Assembly: GCF_905163445.1 (NCBI RefSeq)
Contig: NC_053180.1
Location: 16,172,701-16,236,700, forward strand
Direction: 5' to 3'
From: Pararge aegeria
Taxonomy: Eukaryota > Arthropoda > Insecta > Lepidoptera > Nymphalidae
DNA length: 64,000 bases
Shown: positions 44,963-57,578 of the stretch, piece after piece
How positions within the stretch are numbered: the first letter of the stretch is position 1
Layout: the number at the start of each line of letters is the position of its first letter
Made by a program: the position numbers and the translations under genes
Notes under the pieces: generated by a model
Seen by the model: only the letters and a program-made list of their open reading frames with translations
What the model was told of the DNA's origin: nothing
The model's database searches: none

Positions 44963-45946
44963 GTTAGTGACAAATTTTATTGTAAAAGTCTCAATAAAAA
45001 AATAAAACTTAATACTAGTCACCTCAGTAGCTATCAACTTGGAGTCAAGAAATTGGCGGTGCCCTAACCCTATGTCTCGGATAAGCTGTACGTTGAGATG
45101 TCGGTCTCAGTTATTATGGCAGCAGAGTATAGCAAATTAAGCTTTGAAGTCGCCGTTTCCATTATGATTTGCTCCTTTGGGAGCAGGGTTTTCAGAAGTG
45201 GGATACAAAATAGACTAATTATCAATATAAATAAGATCATGATTACCTACTTTTTTGATATCAGCTTCAGTGTTTTAACTCCAGTCGTATTATTTTATGC
45301 AGTGGCGTTTATAGCAGAATGTCGTTAAAATCTTCAATTTTACGAGCCAATTCATATTTTGAAAAGATAACGTTTCCAGATAGGAGTGTGGCGTTAACTT
45401 TATTACAGATACTTTCAGAATTCACTGTATATGCGGAGTCGTAAAATTCTTTCTATTTAAGTGTTTTCATCTTGGCTTGCATCAAATTCTAGCGATGGAA
45501 TAGTAGATAAGTTGGCGAGTTAAGGGGCTATCTTTAGTGAAATATAGTTTTATTCCCTTTTATGTATGGAAATCGCAATAACGCCAAAGAAAAAGTTATT
45601 TATTGTGCTTTAACAGTAAACTAAAAAGTGAAAACTTATTTTCTATGTCGACGTATTTTGTAAGGCGTTCAAAATACGAGGATCTTGCCGTTGCTGCTAA
45701 CTATAATAGAACAAAAGTTACTATTTTTTTATAATACACGTGAACGGTTTCTGGTGTTTTTCTAAGATAATAAGTATCCTTTGTCCCAAGATATCAACTA
45801 TCTCCGTTTCTTATTATGAAAGGTGGATGAAAAATTATATAACAAACAAATAAACAGGCGAAAAGACACACACTCGCATAGAATATTACCTACGTAACGT
45901 ACGTACGTACGTTTTCGGAACAAGTCAAATAATAAGCAAATTTAAG

Positions 45947-46085
45947 GTTGCCTGGCAGAGATTGCTTCTAAGCGATAAGGCCGCCTTTTGTATTCTACTC
46001 CAGTTTTTGTCCCTCTATTCGTCCTTTGTTTTCCTTATTGGTAATGGTGTACGTATAAAGAGTTTAAATAAATAGATAAATAAGT
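45947..46085 (+). mobile_element. LINE 3' UTR fragment ('AAGGTTGCCTGG' type), second copy
   Basis: AAGGTTGCCTGGCAGAGATT, AGCGATAAGGCCGCCTTTTG, ATAAAGAGTTTAAATAAATA. Matches 26685-26822 in block order. Confidence 0.5.
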
Positions 46086-46529
46086 TAACACAAATACAAC
46101 TATAATTATGTCTGCGATCCTATTAACATTACCTAATTTATCTGCGAAGATCAGTGAAGCTGTTGTGATTATATCAAACATTAATTTGACAAGTTACTGA
46201 ACCGTATGTAATTTAATAACACACTACTTGAACCGAATGATCAAAAAACTCAACCGAGTGGTTAAGAAAGATGTTTTACTTTTTTTGCAGATAATCAGAA
46301 GATCGGCCATTTAATCCCATAACTAATAAATAATAAATTTGGTATGCTTTCTGTTACTTTGAAATTGCAGGACTGCCTCATTTTGGGAGTATGTAGATAG
46401 GCTAGGGTATTTATACGGTAGCATGACACGCCTCTCAAACTTTTGTCGGTCTGTTTGTGCCGGCTAATCTTTATACTCCTACGGGTAAGGCTTCGGATTT
46501 AGATCGCCATCTGGCAATAACTGTTACTT

Positions 46530-46710
46530 TGCGAAGCTATGTGCGTCTTTGATTTAAGAATTAAAATATCACTTTCTTGCTTTCGCTGGGAAAGGAAAAC
46601 ATAGTAAACAGAAACCTGCATGACTGAGACTTCCATAATGTTCCTGAGAGCGTGTGAAGTCTACCGATTCCTTCTCATTCTGAGGGAAGACACGGGTCTT
46701 AGTAGTGCCT
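46530..46710 (+). mobile_element. SINE-C fragment, diverged
   Basis: Middle and 3' blocks only: GCTATGTGCGTCTTTGATTT, GGGAAAGGAAAACATAG, AACCTGCATGACTGAGACTT and TCTCATTCTGAGGGAAGACA. Confidence 0.45.
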
Positions 46711-46844
46711 TGACAGTAGTAGAGTAGTAGAGATATTGTCTCCTAACAGAGATAAGAATGGACCCTTAATAGGGTCTCGCAGCCTTCGGGTACGGAACCT
46801 TGTTACTAGTATGGCATGTCTTGTATATCGAAAGTTAGACCATT

Positions 46845-47145
46845 TTTTTTGCCTGTTATCTATGTTCCGGTCAACCGTTGAACCAATCTTAAAATAATAT
46901 TTCTACACATGTAACTTGCATTCTGAAGTTGGACATAGGATAATATTCTTTCCAGAAAAGCTGCTTCTAAAGGTTACCTAAAACATAGCATTTGTTACCT
47001 ATGCACGTCTTGAGAGCTTAACATATAAATTTTGAATAGAAATAGTTTGCATTCTTGAGATAGCAATATGATACAATTAATCCCGGTAAAATAAAAGGCA
47101 CCCAAAATAAACGAGGACGTTGTCGCGGCCAACTGCTAGTTTAAA
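46845..47145 (+). mobile_element. dispersed element fragment ending in GCTAGTTT
   Basis: CAACCGTTGAACCAATCTTA, ACTTGCATTCTGAAGTTGGA, CATAGGATAATATTCTTTCC, and the end ACGAGGACGTTGTCGCGGCC then AACTGCTAGTTT. Similar blocks occur at 40085-40440 and 63360-63450. Confidence 0.4.
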
Positions 47146-47154
47146 AGAATTGGG

Positions 47155-47295
47155 AAGGCTTTTTGCCGGCTTCTTTTCGGTAGAATCTGCCTTCCGAACC
47201 GGTGGTAGAGTCACTACACACAGACAGACTTGACGTTTCAAAAGTGCTTATTTTAGGCCTACTTGAAATAAATGAATTTTGAATTTTTGAATTGA
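47155..47295 (+). mobile_element. CR1-like LINE 3' terminus
   Basis: Best copy: GGCTTTTTGCCGGCTTCTTT, AACCGGTGGTAGAGTCACTA, AGTGCTTATTTTAGGCCTAC and the end TTGAAATAAATGAATTTTGAATTTTTGAATT given here only as type: GAATTT-repeat terminus. Confidence 0.65.
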
Positions 47296-47701
47296 CTCAT
47301 AATTATTTTAATACTATTTAAACAATCCTTCCAAAGGAAATCATTTCATTAAATCTAAAGAATCTGCCGTAAGCCTTAAAAAGTAAACATAATCTTGGAG
47401 ATTCTTCATTCTTTCCCTTTATTGCTTCATTTTACGCTTGAAGGCCCTTAGTAATGACCGTTTTCTGGGTTGAAATCCTTATTTTTCGCTATCAAGTACC
47501 CTGTCATCTTTATACTGGCTTCAGCTTTGCCATGATATAAAATGAGGTAGAGTTATGCTTTTTTTACTGTTTCTCGGGTATACAGCCAGATCAGACTTTA
47601 GTTATTGTCTAGTGGGTATAAGGTGCCAGAATAGACATATCACCAAGCAATTATATCCGGTAGGTACGTATTTGTATAACTTATCTTTGATATTTGCGTG
47701 G

Positions 47702-47902
47702 ACTGAGTTCAAGGCCGTGAGTTCGATTCCCACAACTGGAAAATGTTTATGTGTTGTCTTTACATTATAAGTTTTTATGTGTTTCTATTGTTCATCAAAA
47801 TAAAAATATTCATCAGTCATCTTAGTACCCATACCACAAGCTACGCTTTTTTCGGGGCTAGATGGCGATGTGTGTATTGTCGTAGTATATTTATTTATTT
47901 TT
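47702..47902 (+). mobile_element. SINE-A copy, 5'-truncated and diverged
   Basis: Begins at GACTGAGTTCAAGGCCGTGA, just before box B (GAGTTCGATTCCCACAAC), so box A is missing. Much of the central body is deleted; the 3' end and TATATTTATTTATT tail are intact. Confidence 0.7.
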
Positions 47903-48481
47903 TGACTTAACAACTGATCTTCTTCTTCTTCTTCTCTCTGGGCAGTTTCCGCATGGAAGCGCTTCGCTTGTTGACAACTGATAAGGGTCATACTAATTTT
48001 TATAAATTTTCCATACCAAATTTACCATACCATAGTTCCTTACAATTGGATGTTCGGGTTTTATTTTAAAATACAATATTTCTGGATGGACTGCAAAAAA
48101 TAACTTCAACCTGACATACATCCGACAGTCTGACGAATTGTAAATAAGTCCGTTTCCGATTGCGGAACGGCTAGACACTTCGATTTTTGTTGCATTTTAT
48201 ATATGTAAAAGTTTCATCTTGACTTCAAGTTGTTTATGTTTAAAACAGCTATAAAATATTGACTGACAGATAACAGTCGTCATAATGTTATTGGTCCGTC
48301 TATGTTTTTTAGAAATCATTCTTTTTATAGTAATCAATTAATGAATGAACCGAGTAGATGTTGCAACTGATTTTAAGTCGGCAACCATGGCCTATTAGCA
48401 GAGCAACACTTCGCAGGGCATGCAAGGAAAACCTCTTATATTTGTAGGAAGTGTTACCCAATCTGAGGCGTAGGTGTTAAG

Positions 48482-48740
48482 TCTCATCATCCTCGGGTCT
48501 CCTCTCACAATGAGAAGGGTTTAGGCCGTAGTCCACCTCGCTGGCCCAGTGCGGATTGGTGGACTTCACACTTATAGGTTTATCATATAGGTTTTCCTCA
48601 CGATGTTTTCCTTCACCGTTGAAGCAAGTGATATGATAATTGCTTGAAACGGAAACGGACGAAATAAAGGGAGGAGCTGGGATTCGAACTCTGCCCACCG
48701 AAAGTGAAATCGAAGTCCTTACCACTGAGCGATCGCCGCT
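48482..48740 (-). mobile_element. SINE-C copy, full-length
   Basis: Reverse-oriented from TCATCATCCTCGGGTCTCCT to ...CACTGAGCGATCGCCGCT with reverse box B GGGATTCGAACTCTG. Well preserved. Confidence 0.75.
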
Positions 48741-49577
48741 GTCTCGCCTCATGTGACTGTAATCACACCAGCAGCAACGCCCTTTCGATCGTAACACAAT
48801 AACGCTACTTGGTGGCAGAAATTATTCCGCGAGCTCTGACACTACATGCTTAAATAGTAAGAACAAAGTAACAACCTTATTAAAGTTACTTTAGCACTTT
48901 TACAATGTTTCATAATAAATCTTAGTACAGTGCAGTACCTACGCATACTAGACTGTGGTCACATTGCATATTTTATAAGTTTGCAGTCACACGTAGGTGA
49001 GTTGAGCTGTCTGGTGTACTCGCAAGCCTTGTACCTTATGTTTTTGCGACATTTGCTATGAATTATTAACCATGCGGGTTAACTAACAAAGTTTTACAGT
49101 AAATATTTACTATTTTGAAGTAAAAAGCTTCCAATTTTGATTCGGGTTCAAATATATTAACCGATTTGAATATAATGTTCTTTTGTTTGAATAAGTATTT
49201 GTCCGAGCTGGTCCCACTGTCATCAGATTACAATTTATTAGTGAAATCCTGGAGGACCTGTCGAGGGAACTTTTAAAATGCTATAGTCACAATTTACCCC
49301 GCGCACCAAGTTATCGTATCCTGGTGACTACGGGACCACCTCGGACGTAGTCTACCTTTTCAACAATTTTTTTTTTATCCAAAGCATAGTTGCAATGCCG
49401 CGTTCCGATCTGATAAGGCACCTTCTCCTCTGGTTGTTGGACACAGGACGGCTCAGTGAAGAACGAGTTGCATTCCCTGCAAAGTTTTCTCTACTTATGG
49501 TTGCCTAGTTAACACCCGGTGAGCCAACGGCTTGGTCCGTTTAGAAAAAAAAAAAATTAATGTTTCAGTACATCTAA

Positions 49578-49682
49578 TCTGTCCACCAAGCGGGTCCAGT
49601 TTACGGCCTTAACCCATTCTCATTGTGTGAGGAGACCCGTACCATGCAGTGGGCCGGTAATTGGTTGACATGATTATGATTA
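49578..49682 (+). mobile_element. SINE-C 3' fragment
   Basis: TACGGCCTTAACCCATTCTC, GTGTGAGGAGACCCGTACCA and GTGGGCCGGTAATTGGTTGA. No head. Confidence 0.5.
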
Positions 49683-50134
49683 TAATAGGTAATCATAAAG
49701 ATATACAAAAAACATAACAAAATCATAAAGACATAAAAACTAGTAACATATTTTTTTTATATTTGCACCTACCAAATCAAGATTTAAAAAACTTTTAGTT
49801 TTTTACAGCCTTAAATCATTATTCCACATTTGATGTAAGTTTATAGCAGGAGTCTTATAAAATAAAACTAAAACTATTTAGTAAGAAATTCCGACTTTCT
49901 AGTTTACTACAAACATAAAATCCTACGCAAATAGTTATGAGTTTAAAAAGTTTTATACGTTGTAGCCGTAAAACCAATAAAAATTTCTATATTCCATGTA
50001 TATGACCGGGACGTGCCGTTTCGGGATTTTTGGGGTTAAAACGAATTTACGAGCATAAAGTTCGTGTAAAACTCAATGTCCATGTAAGCGAAAGTAATAC
50101 GTAGCTAATGCAAAATTACTTGCATGCTATTTAA

Positions 50135-50245
50135 TCATCATCAGCTTGTTAGCGTTCCGTTACCGGGGTAAGACCTTCTCTCTAATACCAAAGCTTAAAC
50201 CTATCACGCTGCTACATAGCCGGTTGGCGGGTTATTTTCGACTAT
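50135..50245 (+). repeat. dispersed repeat G fragment
   Basis: ATCATCAGCTTGTTAGCGTT, GTAAGACCTTCTCTCTAATA, ATCACGCTGCTACATAGCCG and GTTGGCGGG. Diverged. Confidence 0.35.
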
Positions 50246-50249
50246 TATA

Positions 50250-52855
50250 TACATTTACCGAGACCGCAGGCCTATCGTGTTCTCTCACGAATTGGCGTGC
50301 ACAAAATCAATTTATTGGCTTACAATAAGAACGTCTTAACGGAAAATCCTAACGCTTAACAATTTTTTGTCCGACCAAAGAATTTATCTCAGGTTGTCGT
50401 CTTCCGTTGTCAAACTTCCTCAATCAATATGGTACCTATGTTATTTATAGTATAGAAGAATTCTCAAAAAGAAGATCTGGGAAAGAAACATATAGATCAT
50501 TTCAGGGACTTTTGGCAATGAAGAATAATAAATTTAATAATAATTTTCATTATGTAGTTTACAATATGTATTTAAATGTAGAAAATATTAAGGGCACAAA
50601 TGCTTAGAAATACTAATAAATAGCTGTACCGGTGTATTTGTCCACGTTTGTGCTGCTTTTGCAAAAACATTGTTTGCTCCAAAAACTGTTCCACGCACAA
50701 TTTTTGGTCGATGAGTGTCTTAAAAGTGTTATGTCTTATTCCCGAAGTACCTATCACCCTATGACCTTAGGATCCGAGCAAAAAGAAAACGGTTAAAAAT
50801 GCTAAGTACAACGAAGTAAAAGTTAGGAAGGATGATGCGATGCGGTCGGTCGAGGTATATTGTAATAATACCTAATTTCAGTTTGTATGGTAAATTCACT
50901 TACTAGAAATTGTTTAAACGAAGTTAATGGCAATCGCTAGTAATGTTTATTGATTTCCACAATTCTACTAGTTGAAAAGGGGTGGAAATTGATTTCAATT
51001 TTATTCAAGACGACGTATTATGCCGCACACTGCACACCGCATAGAATGGACTAGATAAATCGCGGCCTGGAGATCGAGTGATACAATTTATGTTCTGGTC
51101 ACCGCTCTAATGCAATTGCGCGCAATCTTGGATGCACCTAAATTGGAAGATTTAGTGTCTTAGTATTGTCCGATAAAACTTTGGGGGTTCCGGATGTGAA
51201 ATGTTGCTTAAACTTTGGAAAAAGGAATCTAAATTGAATGAATCTTGGAGATTCGGAATTCGGATTGGGTAAAAGAACTTGCTTTTAAAGGCATAATCTC
51301 TTATGTTTGTGAAAAGTGTGTTTGGTGATTTGGATGTTTTACGTAGAAACGGAACGACATATTGAGTTGACGTTTGCCACTTATACAACGCGAAACCGAA
51401 TTACGAAATAATGTTGAAGGATGCATAAGTATATGTCATAAGGAATCAGCCTGTAAAAATATTAAATCAAAATAAGCATATGTATTTTTCAATACAAAGG
51501 AATTCAAAATATTCTTAGAGTTTATTTGTGACAACCCTATTAAAGATAAAAGACCAACACGCACATAGTAGCTACTCTTCGCAACGCGTACTTATTAGAG
51601 TTATAGAATGATAAATTAATGATTTTAATTATCATGCGATGTTAGGGCTGTACCTGATATCTTTCACTAAAAACTATGGTAGTGGTTTACTCAAAAACTA
51701 TTAGGTCTTCGGATTCACAGATAAGTTTCAGAGACAGTTCATACAACTTAACATTTATCTTATGAGGACATTTTCCCCACAAAAACTAAATACGAGTACA
51801 CCACGACTGACTGCGTTGCATAGCCCGCCCGTGCTATAACTTTGTTCGCCCGCAGGTCTTTATGTTAGGTTACGAAGTTTATAGCAAGTACAAATTAAAT
51901 CCCGTTTGTTTCCCGCAACTTCGTCCGCTTTGTTTTGTTTTTAAAGCATCCTATAGGAAATGTTTATTTGAGAGACGTGAGGCATTCAATTTGTGTGTAG
52001 CTCTACTGATATTGTTAAGTGGTGTAAGTATTCTTAAAAAAAGGGTTAAGTTTATAAAAAGAATTATTACATATAATTAAAAGCATAATATTTCTCAGAC
52101 TAACCGATATGTTTAGGCGTAGACACTAATTTTTTTTAATTCGCGATAACTTCTAAATTAAATGTCCAATTTGAATGAATTAAAAAATATTTTACTGCTA
52201 TATAAATACCCTTGATGATAAAACCATTAATTAGAATGAGAATTAATACCGCGATACAAATATAAGCCACTTTTGATCCTACCGGCGATCTTGTACGACT
52301 TTAGAACACAAAAGCTGCTTATGCGTCTTAACTATGACTTGAGCCGACTTTTTTGTAGGTACTAGATAATTAGCACTTTAATCATGTCATACATAATTTT
52401 TATGTATTATCAATAGTTTTTTCAGCGTACGCCAGTTAATGAATTATTTAAAATATGAGTTATTTTAGGCGAAATAAATAGACAAAGAGTGATAATGTAC
52501 CAGCTCTGCAATCAAATATTCAACAAGAAGTGCCAATAGCTCTAAAAGTGCCCTCGCGTTAGGTATTCGCAGGTTGCGTATCTCTACTTTCCTGATAATG
52601 CTATAACCCAACCAAACCAGATACATATTATATCCAACTGTGGGCGTATATCGCTTGGAATGACGTTGAACTACGGTTTTCGGGATGAACATATTATCTT
52701 GTATTATTCAATACATTCATAATACCACTTTAGGTCAATCTTATGAGAGCCGTAATTTTTTTCCGCGTATGCCAAATCCCGTTATACTTTTTTCTCATAC
52801 TGCGGTTAACTAGAATAAACCTATTAACAATCTTTCTCATATAACATAATACCTA
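50250..52855. other. no gene or clear repeat seen
   Basis: AT-rich unique sequence. The short frames have no recognisable domains. Confidence 0.45.
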
Positions 52856-53239
52856 ATGATCAGAAACGCGTGGGTCTTTAGAAAAGAAGCAGGAAAATCA
52901 AATCCAAGTATTTATTTCTATGAAACTTTAACTCAGCAGTTTATTCGCCCATACAAGCGCATAAAGCCTCATTTGAAACTTCCCAAAAGTTTCTCACGCC
53001 ACCGTGCAGCGTTCTTGTACTCGTACAGCACAAATCCCACACAAATATATTTTTCCACATCCGTGTCGCAAATACGTCAGAATGCGCTTCGCCGTTTCAA
53101 TTTGTCGAAGTGGAAAACTGGGAGCAAGTTGGAACACTTATGTTATATTGTTCGTTACGATCGGTGGAAATTTTTACAGTTGAGAAAATGCGGTACCCCG
53201 GGACAGCTTAAAAGCATTCTCCATTATGCGATCCGATGA
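52856..53239 (+). CDS. unrecognised 127-codon open frame
   Basis: The longest ATG-initiated frame in the window. The product would be very basic (many Lys/Arg; segments such as RPYKRIKPHLKLPKSFSRHR) with no signal peptide, domain or repeat I can recognise, and no clear splice sites. Expression is unsupported and it may be chance. Confidence 0.15.
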   Translation: MIRNAWVFRKEAGKSNPSIYFYETLTQQFIRPYKRIKPHLKLPKSFSRHRAAFLYSYSTNPTQIYFSTSVSQIRQNALRRFNLSKWKTGSKLEHLCYIVRYDRWKFLQLRKCGTPGQLKSILHYAIR

Positions 53240-53687
53240 TCGTATCGTAGTGTGATCCGATATCGGGCTTCATATACAATACTACTAATGATGCTAAGGA
53301 GTTCTTATTTTTTCAATGAGAACGTTTATTGAACACTATGATCCTTATTAGCCGAGCAAACGAGGTAACAGCAGTGGGCATGCGATGCTGTTTGTGTTGT
53401 ATAGAATATGATGAAAGTTTTTATATTTCACGAAGTCCAAGAAATTAGTTTAAAAATATACGTAACTAGTTGTTGTTCATGTTCTTTGTCCGCATTTATG
53501 ACGTTTTTTTACAAATCCCTTGGGAACTTACTTTGCTTACTTAGGGCGTTAAAGAAGGATAAAAAAAACAAACACATTCTCGAAAAATTTATATTATTAG
53601 TTAAGTTAGTTAAGATAATGATAAGAACTAGTGGATAGACATGTAGTGGCCGCAAAGTCCAGTTAAAGTCATCATGATCATCATCTG

Positions 53688-53989
53688 CCTTTTTTATTCC
53701 ACTACAAGTTAGCCCTTTACTGCAACGATGCAGTCTAAGATGGTAACGGGCTAACCTGTTAGGGGTATCACAGTTATCGGTTTCTACGCGACGTCCTATC
53801 GGAACGCTAAATCATTTAGCGTCACGTCTTTGTCGTTGGGATGGTAACTAGCCACGGCAGAAGCCTCCCACCAGAACAGACCTGAGAAAATTCAGAAATT
53901 ATAAATTTGCAAATTTCCCTTGCACGGGATCGAAACCGAGATCTCTCACTTGAATCCACAACGCTCACCGCTGTGCCCAGGAGGTCGTC
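53688..53989 (-). mobile_element. SINE-B copy, full-length
   Basis: Reverse-oriented from CTTTTTTATTCCACTACAAG to CCCAGGAGGTCGTC, with the body blocks and a diverged reverse box B (GGGATCGAAACCG). A perfect hairpin lies shortly after it at 54057. Confidence 0.75.
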
Positions 53990-54056
53990 AAAACCGGACT
54001 TCGTACGTCGTTGGCTGATTTCCTCTCTAAAGCTATTAGCGCTATGATCCGCGCTG

Positions 54057-54089
54057 TACTGATGCAGGTTGCGCCAACCTGCATCAGTA
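54057..54089. repeat. perfect 15-bp inverted repeat, 3-nt loop
   Basis: TACTGATGCAGGTTG (54057-54071), loop CGC, CAACCTGCATCAGTA (54075-54089). It lies ~70 bp beyond a SINE-B head. Confidence 0.9.
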
Positions 54090-54191
54090 TTGCTTATCAA
54101 TGAATATAATAGAAGATAATTATAATTATTATGTTAGTGATATTAATCGGGACCACAAGACTAACATACCTTCTGAGAAACGGTAACGGTT

Positions 54192-54442
54192 GTTATGAAA
54201 ATTATCTTAATCTGCTTAACAATTATACATTGTAAAGTCAACATCTCCTGAGGATGCTCCGGTTTCGGACCGAAACGTGCGTAGTGGGTATATTGCTGTT
54301 TGGTGTGGAGCATAAGGATTGAAGAAATTAAACATTACACCAAACAGATTCTCCTGCTTTTGGCCGAGTAGGTATAGAAAATTAAGCTTAATTTTCATAA
54401 TACGTTACGGATTTCCCCAAAGTGGCTGCTTCTATCCAATAT
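54192..54442 (+). mobile_element. repeat D copy, longer form, with 10-bp flanking repeat
   Basis: The core runs 54221-54402. The direct repeat GGTAACGGTT at 54182-54191 and 54443-54452 suggests a longer 251-bp unit. Its left end (TTATGAAAATTATCTTAAT) is roughly the reverse complement of the core's right end (AAGCTTAATTTTCATAATA), giving possible terminal inverted repeats. Confidence 0.65.
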
Positions 54443-55565
54443 GGTAACGGTTATTTTTAACTTTACTCCTAGTTCTGGCTAAAGCATGTTTCTGGGGTCG
54501 AGCATAGGCATCGCGGTATTTTTCTTATCTCATAAGCTATCCGAAATTACACAGAATAAGTATCTGTCTTCCAAAAGTATAGTTTTAATGTGAAGATCTG
54601 TTTGTTGGTTTACTCGTTAAGTAACATGGCAACGTATTTACTTCTTCTACAACTTATTATACGGGAAAATCGTAGTTTTTATGGAACAGAACTACAATAG
54701 ACACGGGCAAAGCTACTTATAGTATATAATTAGATATCAGCAAAATACCATAATCATCTATTGTCAGTCACAATATACACACTATAAATATAATGTAAGC
54801 TTTAGCTGAGTGAAAAACTATAAAACCTAGTAAGAACATGAGAACATACCTATTCATCGTGACGTAAAAACCTTTATTTCTTAAGCATCGGCCTAATTAA
54901 GTCGTAAACCCGACAAACAGTGACAAATTGGCAAGTAGGCTAGACAAACAGTACGTACGTGAGACGAAAGCTTGCATAAGTTTCGTCGCTTTTCGTTTTA
55001 CCGGTCACTAATGTTTGTTGTAGAAGCTCGTTCTGAATATTTTATACATTTTGGTCGTGGAATAACAAATCGACGCTACGTTAGCTTGAAAAATATTCGA
55101 ATTTATAAAATAAATTTATAATATTCGAATGTTTTCGGCGAACTCCGATGTCGGAAAACCGTTTAGTGAAATACTTTGTACAATTGTGTGACATTTCGGT
55201 TTGCAAAGCTTAAGTGTCTATATTGTATGTAAATGTATTGGGAGAAGTAAATGAATACATAGCAGCGAAACAAGTTTATTTCACTTTAGGGTTCTTATAC
55301 CATCGAATTGCCACCAATATGCGTTATTGGAAAGCATTCTGCGTACATAATAATATTCTTTTTTTAAGTAAATCCTGTTTTGTTTGTGTTACACAAAAAA
55401 ACACTATTTTCAAGCAAAGAGACAAAACTCATGGCATTTCGGAACTTTTTATTTCAATTATTATTATTTAATCACGTACGTAATTCAGGCCTATTTTTTA
55501 AGTCTTAATTTCCAGTGCAGTAAAAAACATAGAATTAAAATTAAGTAATAGTCGTGCGATTGTAC

Positions 55566-56170
55566 AGGAATTATTACCAACCAATTACCCACTATAGAGG
55601 ATAACGCGGGTCTCCCCTCGGAATGAGAAGGGTTTAGATTGTAGTCCACTAGTGTCACGATTTTAAATATATTATTAAGTTTGTCTGGTTTCAAATATAT
55701 TAAGATGGTTTTTTAATTTTAAAATAATTAAGTAAGTAGTTTGATTAAAAATATTTGTATATTGACTTTTAAAAATAAAAGGGTTTCGTCTGAGTTCGCG
55801 TGGTCTGTTCGGTATTCATTCGGGTCAGTGCTGGGGAGGGGATTTGAGAGACCGAGCGGAGAACGCGATGTTCGAAGCGGCTTCCTTATTTTTAAAACAC
55901 TTTGATTGGAACTTCGGAACCGAGAGGTGGTGTTAAAGAGTTGTATATTAATTTAGCTTGTCTGTAAAGTGAACTAAAATATATATTATTTACTGGTATT
56001 GGATAAGGTGTTTTCATTTTACTACCAAGTAGTTCAAGTTCGGATTGGCTGATTCTAGAGAGAGAGATAGAGATTTTACTATAGAGAAATTTCAGGCATG
56101 CAGGTTTCCATATGTTTCTTTCACTGTCAAAGCAAGTGATATATAATTGCTTAAATTGAAAACACACATA
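55566..56170 (-). mobile_element. SINE-C split by a ~430-bp insertion
   Basis: Two colinear reverse-oriented SINE-C pieces, 55566-55655 (GGTCTCCCCTCGGAATGAGA, TAGATTGTAGTCCAC) and 56088-56170 (CAGGCATGCAGGTTTCCATA, AAGCAAGTGATATATAATTG), are separated by sequence not found elsewhere in the window. About 60 bases of SINE-C are missing at the junction. Confidence 0.45.
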
Positions 56171-56418
56171 ACTCCAAGATGTAAAGAGTATCAATATCGT
56201 TCCCCTTATTAATTCAGCCATTATTGAAATGAAATGAAAAATAATCTTTATTTGGAACAGTTACAATGGCACTTAAAATATTAGCAAGGATGGCACTGCA
56301 ATAGCAAAAACTGTGCTGCATGTACCACAGCCCACCTCCGAGTTATGGTACACAAATTATGTAAATGTTCCACTAGATTTAGTGAGTTGTTTTGTGTCTG
56401 AGTGTGTATGTATGTGTG

Positions 56419-56420
<2 letters not shown>

Positions 56421-56480
<60 letters not shown>
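56421..56480. repeat. (GT)30 microsatellite
   Basis: Sixty bases of perfect GT, with imperfect GT-rich sequence extending to about 56413-56493. The open frame across it (runs of Val-Cys) is an artefact. Confidence 0.95.
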
Positions 56481-56486
<6 letters not shown>

Positions 56487-56920
56487 GTTTGTGTTTATAT
56501 TATAGATACGTACTTAATGAACTCTTCCGTTTGATCATAGCTCATTTGCAGTAGCCATGTAGTAATGTCATCTGTCAAATGGTATAAAATGGCTAATAGT
56601 TTGTACGAGAAATCATTTTAAAGTGGAGTGGTTTTTGATGCTACAATATTAGTCGTGTTTCTGTATACTCTTATTAATCTGTGAAGTCGGAGTGTGTACC
56701 ACTAGGCTCTATTATCGTTCAATAATACTAATCATCTTCAAATTATTAATGCCGTACTAACAATAACACGTTTTAATTAATTAATCTTATTGAAAGATAT
56801 TGATTAATATTTCCAAGTTCAATTTATTTATAAAAAAAATTAAGCTAAACTTTGTTTGGAAAGCTTTTAGCTTGATCCGCCCATAGTAATGTATAGAACG
56901 AAACAAACTACGACATAAAT

Positions 56921-57203
56921 AATAAATAAATAAATAAATAAATAAATAAATATACTACGACAATACACACACACACATCGCCACCTAGCCCCAAAGTAAG
57001 CGTAGCTTGTATTATGGGTACTAAGATGACTGATGAATATTTTTATGAATTATATATACATAAATACTTAGAAAATACATATAAACACCCAGACACTGAA
57101 AAACACTTAATGCTCATCACACAAACATTTTCCAGTTGTGGGAATCGAACCCACGGCCTTGGACTCAGAAAGCAGGGTCGCTGCCCACTGCGCCAGTCGG
57201 CCG
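56921..57203 (-). mobile_element. SINE-A copy with long AATA tail
   Basis: Reverse-oriented full-length copy. The tail forms an AAAT/AATA tandem run (about 56921-56951). The head ends in ...CGCCAGTCGGCCG at 57203. Confidence 0.8.
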
Positions 57204-57578
57204 TCAAACGAACATCTTTTAATTATAAACTATTAGAGTTTCCACCCGGGACTTGTTTTATGCAGTGACGGTTTTCCCACTGGACTAAATATTTATTTTT
57301 TCCAAATAAATGGATTCTCTGGTTTTATCCTGGGCATGGTGTGTATATGTCATTCAAATTAAACGTGCTGTTTACGTGTAAGTGAGAAAAATAACATCTA
57401 CTAATTCAAATAGCTTCGCAAATTTACTTATTACTGTCCGATTCTGTTGTAAGCAGAAATTCTAAACTTAATTAAATTTACAGCTCTCAAAGAAACGAGA
57501 GGAAAGAATGGCTAGCATCTTTGAAAGGCCTGCCAGCCAAGGGTTTCTGTGAATCGGACTAAGAAGTAATACTATTTA

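Noticed and set aside
56313..56534. 73-codon frame rich in Val-Cys
   Set aside because: It is the translation of the (GT)n microsatellite.
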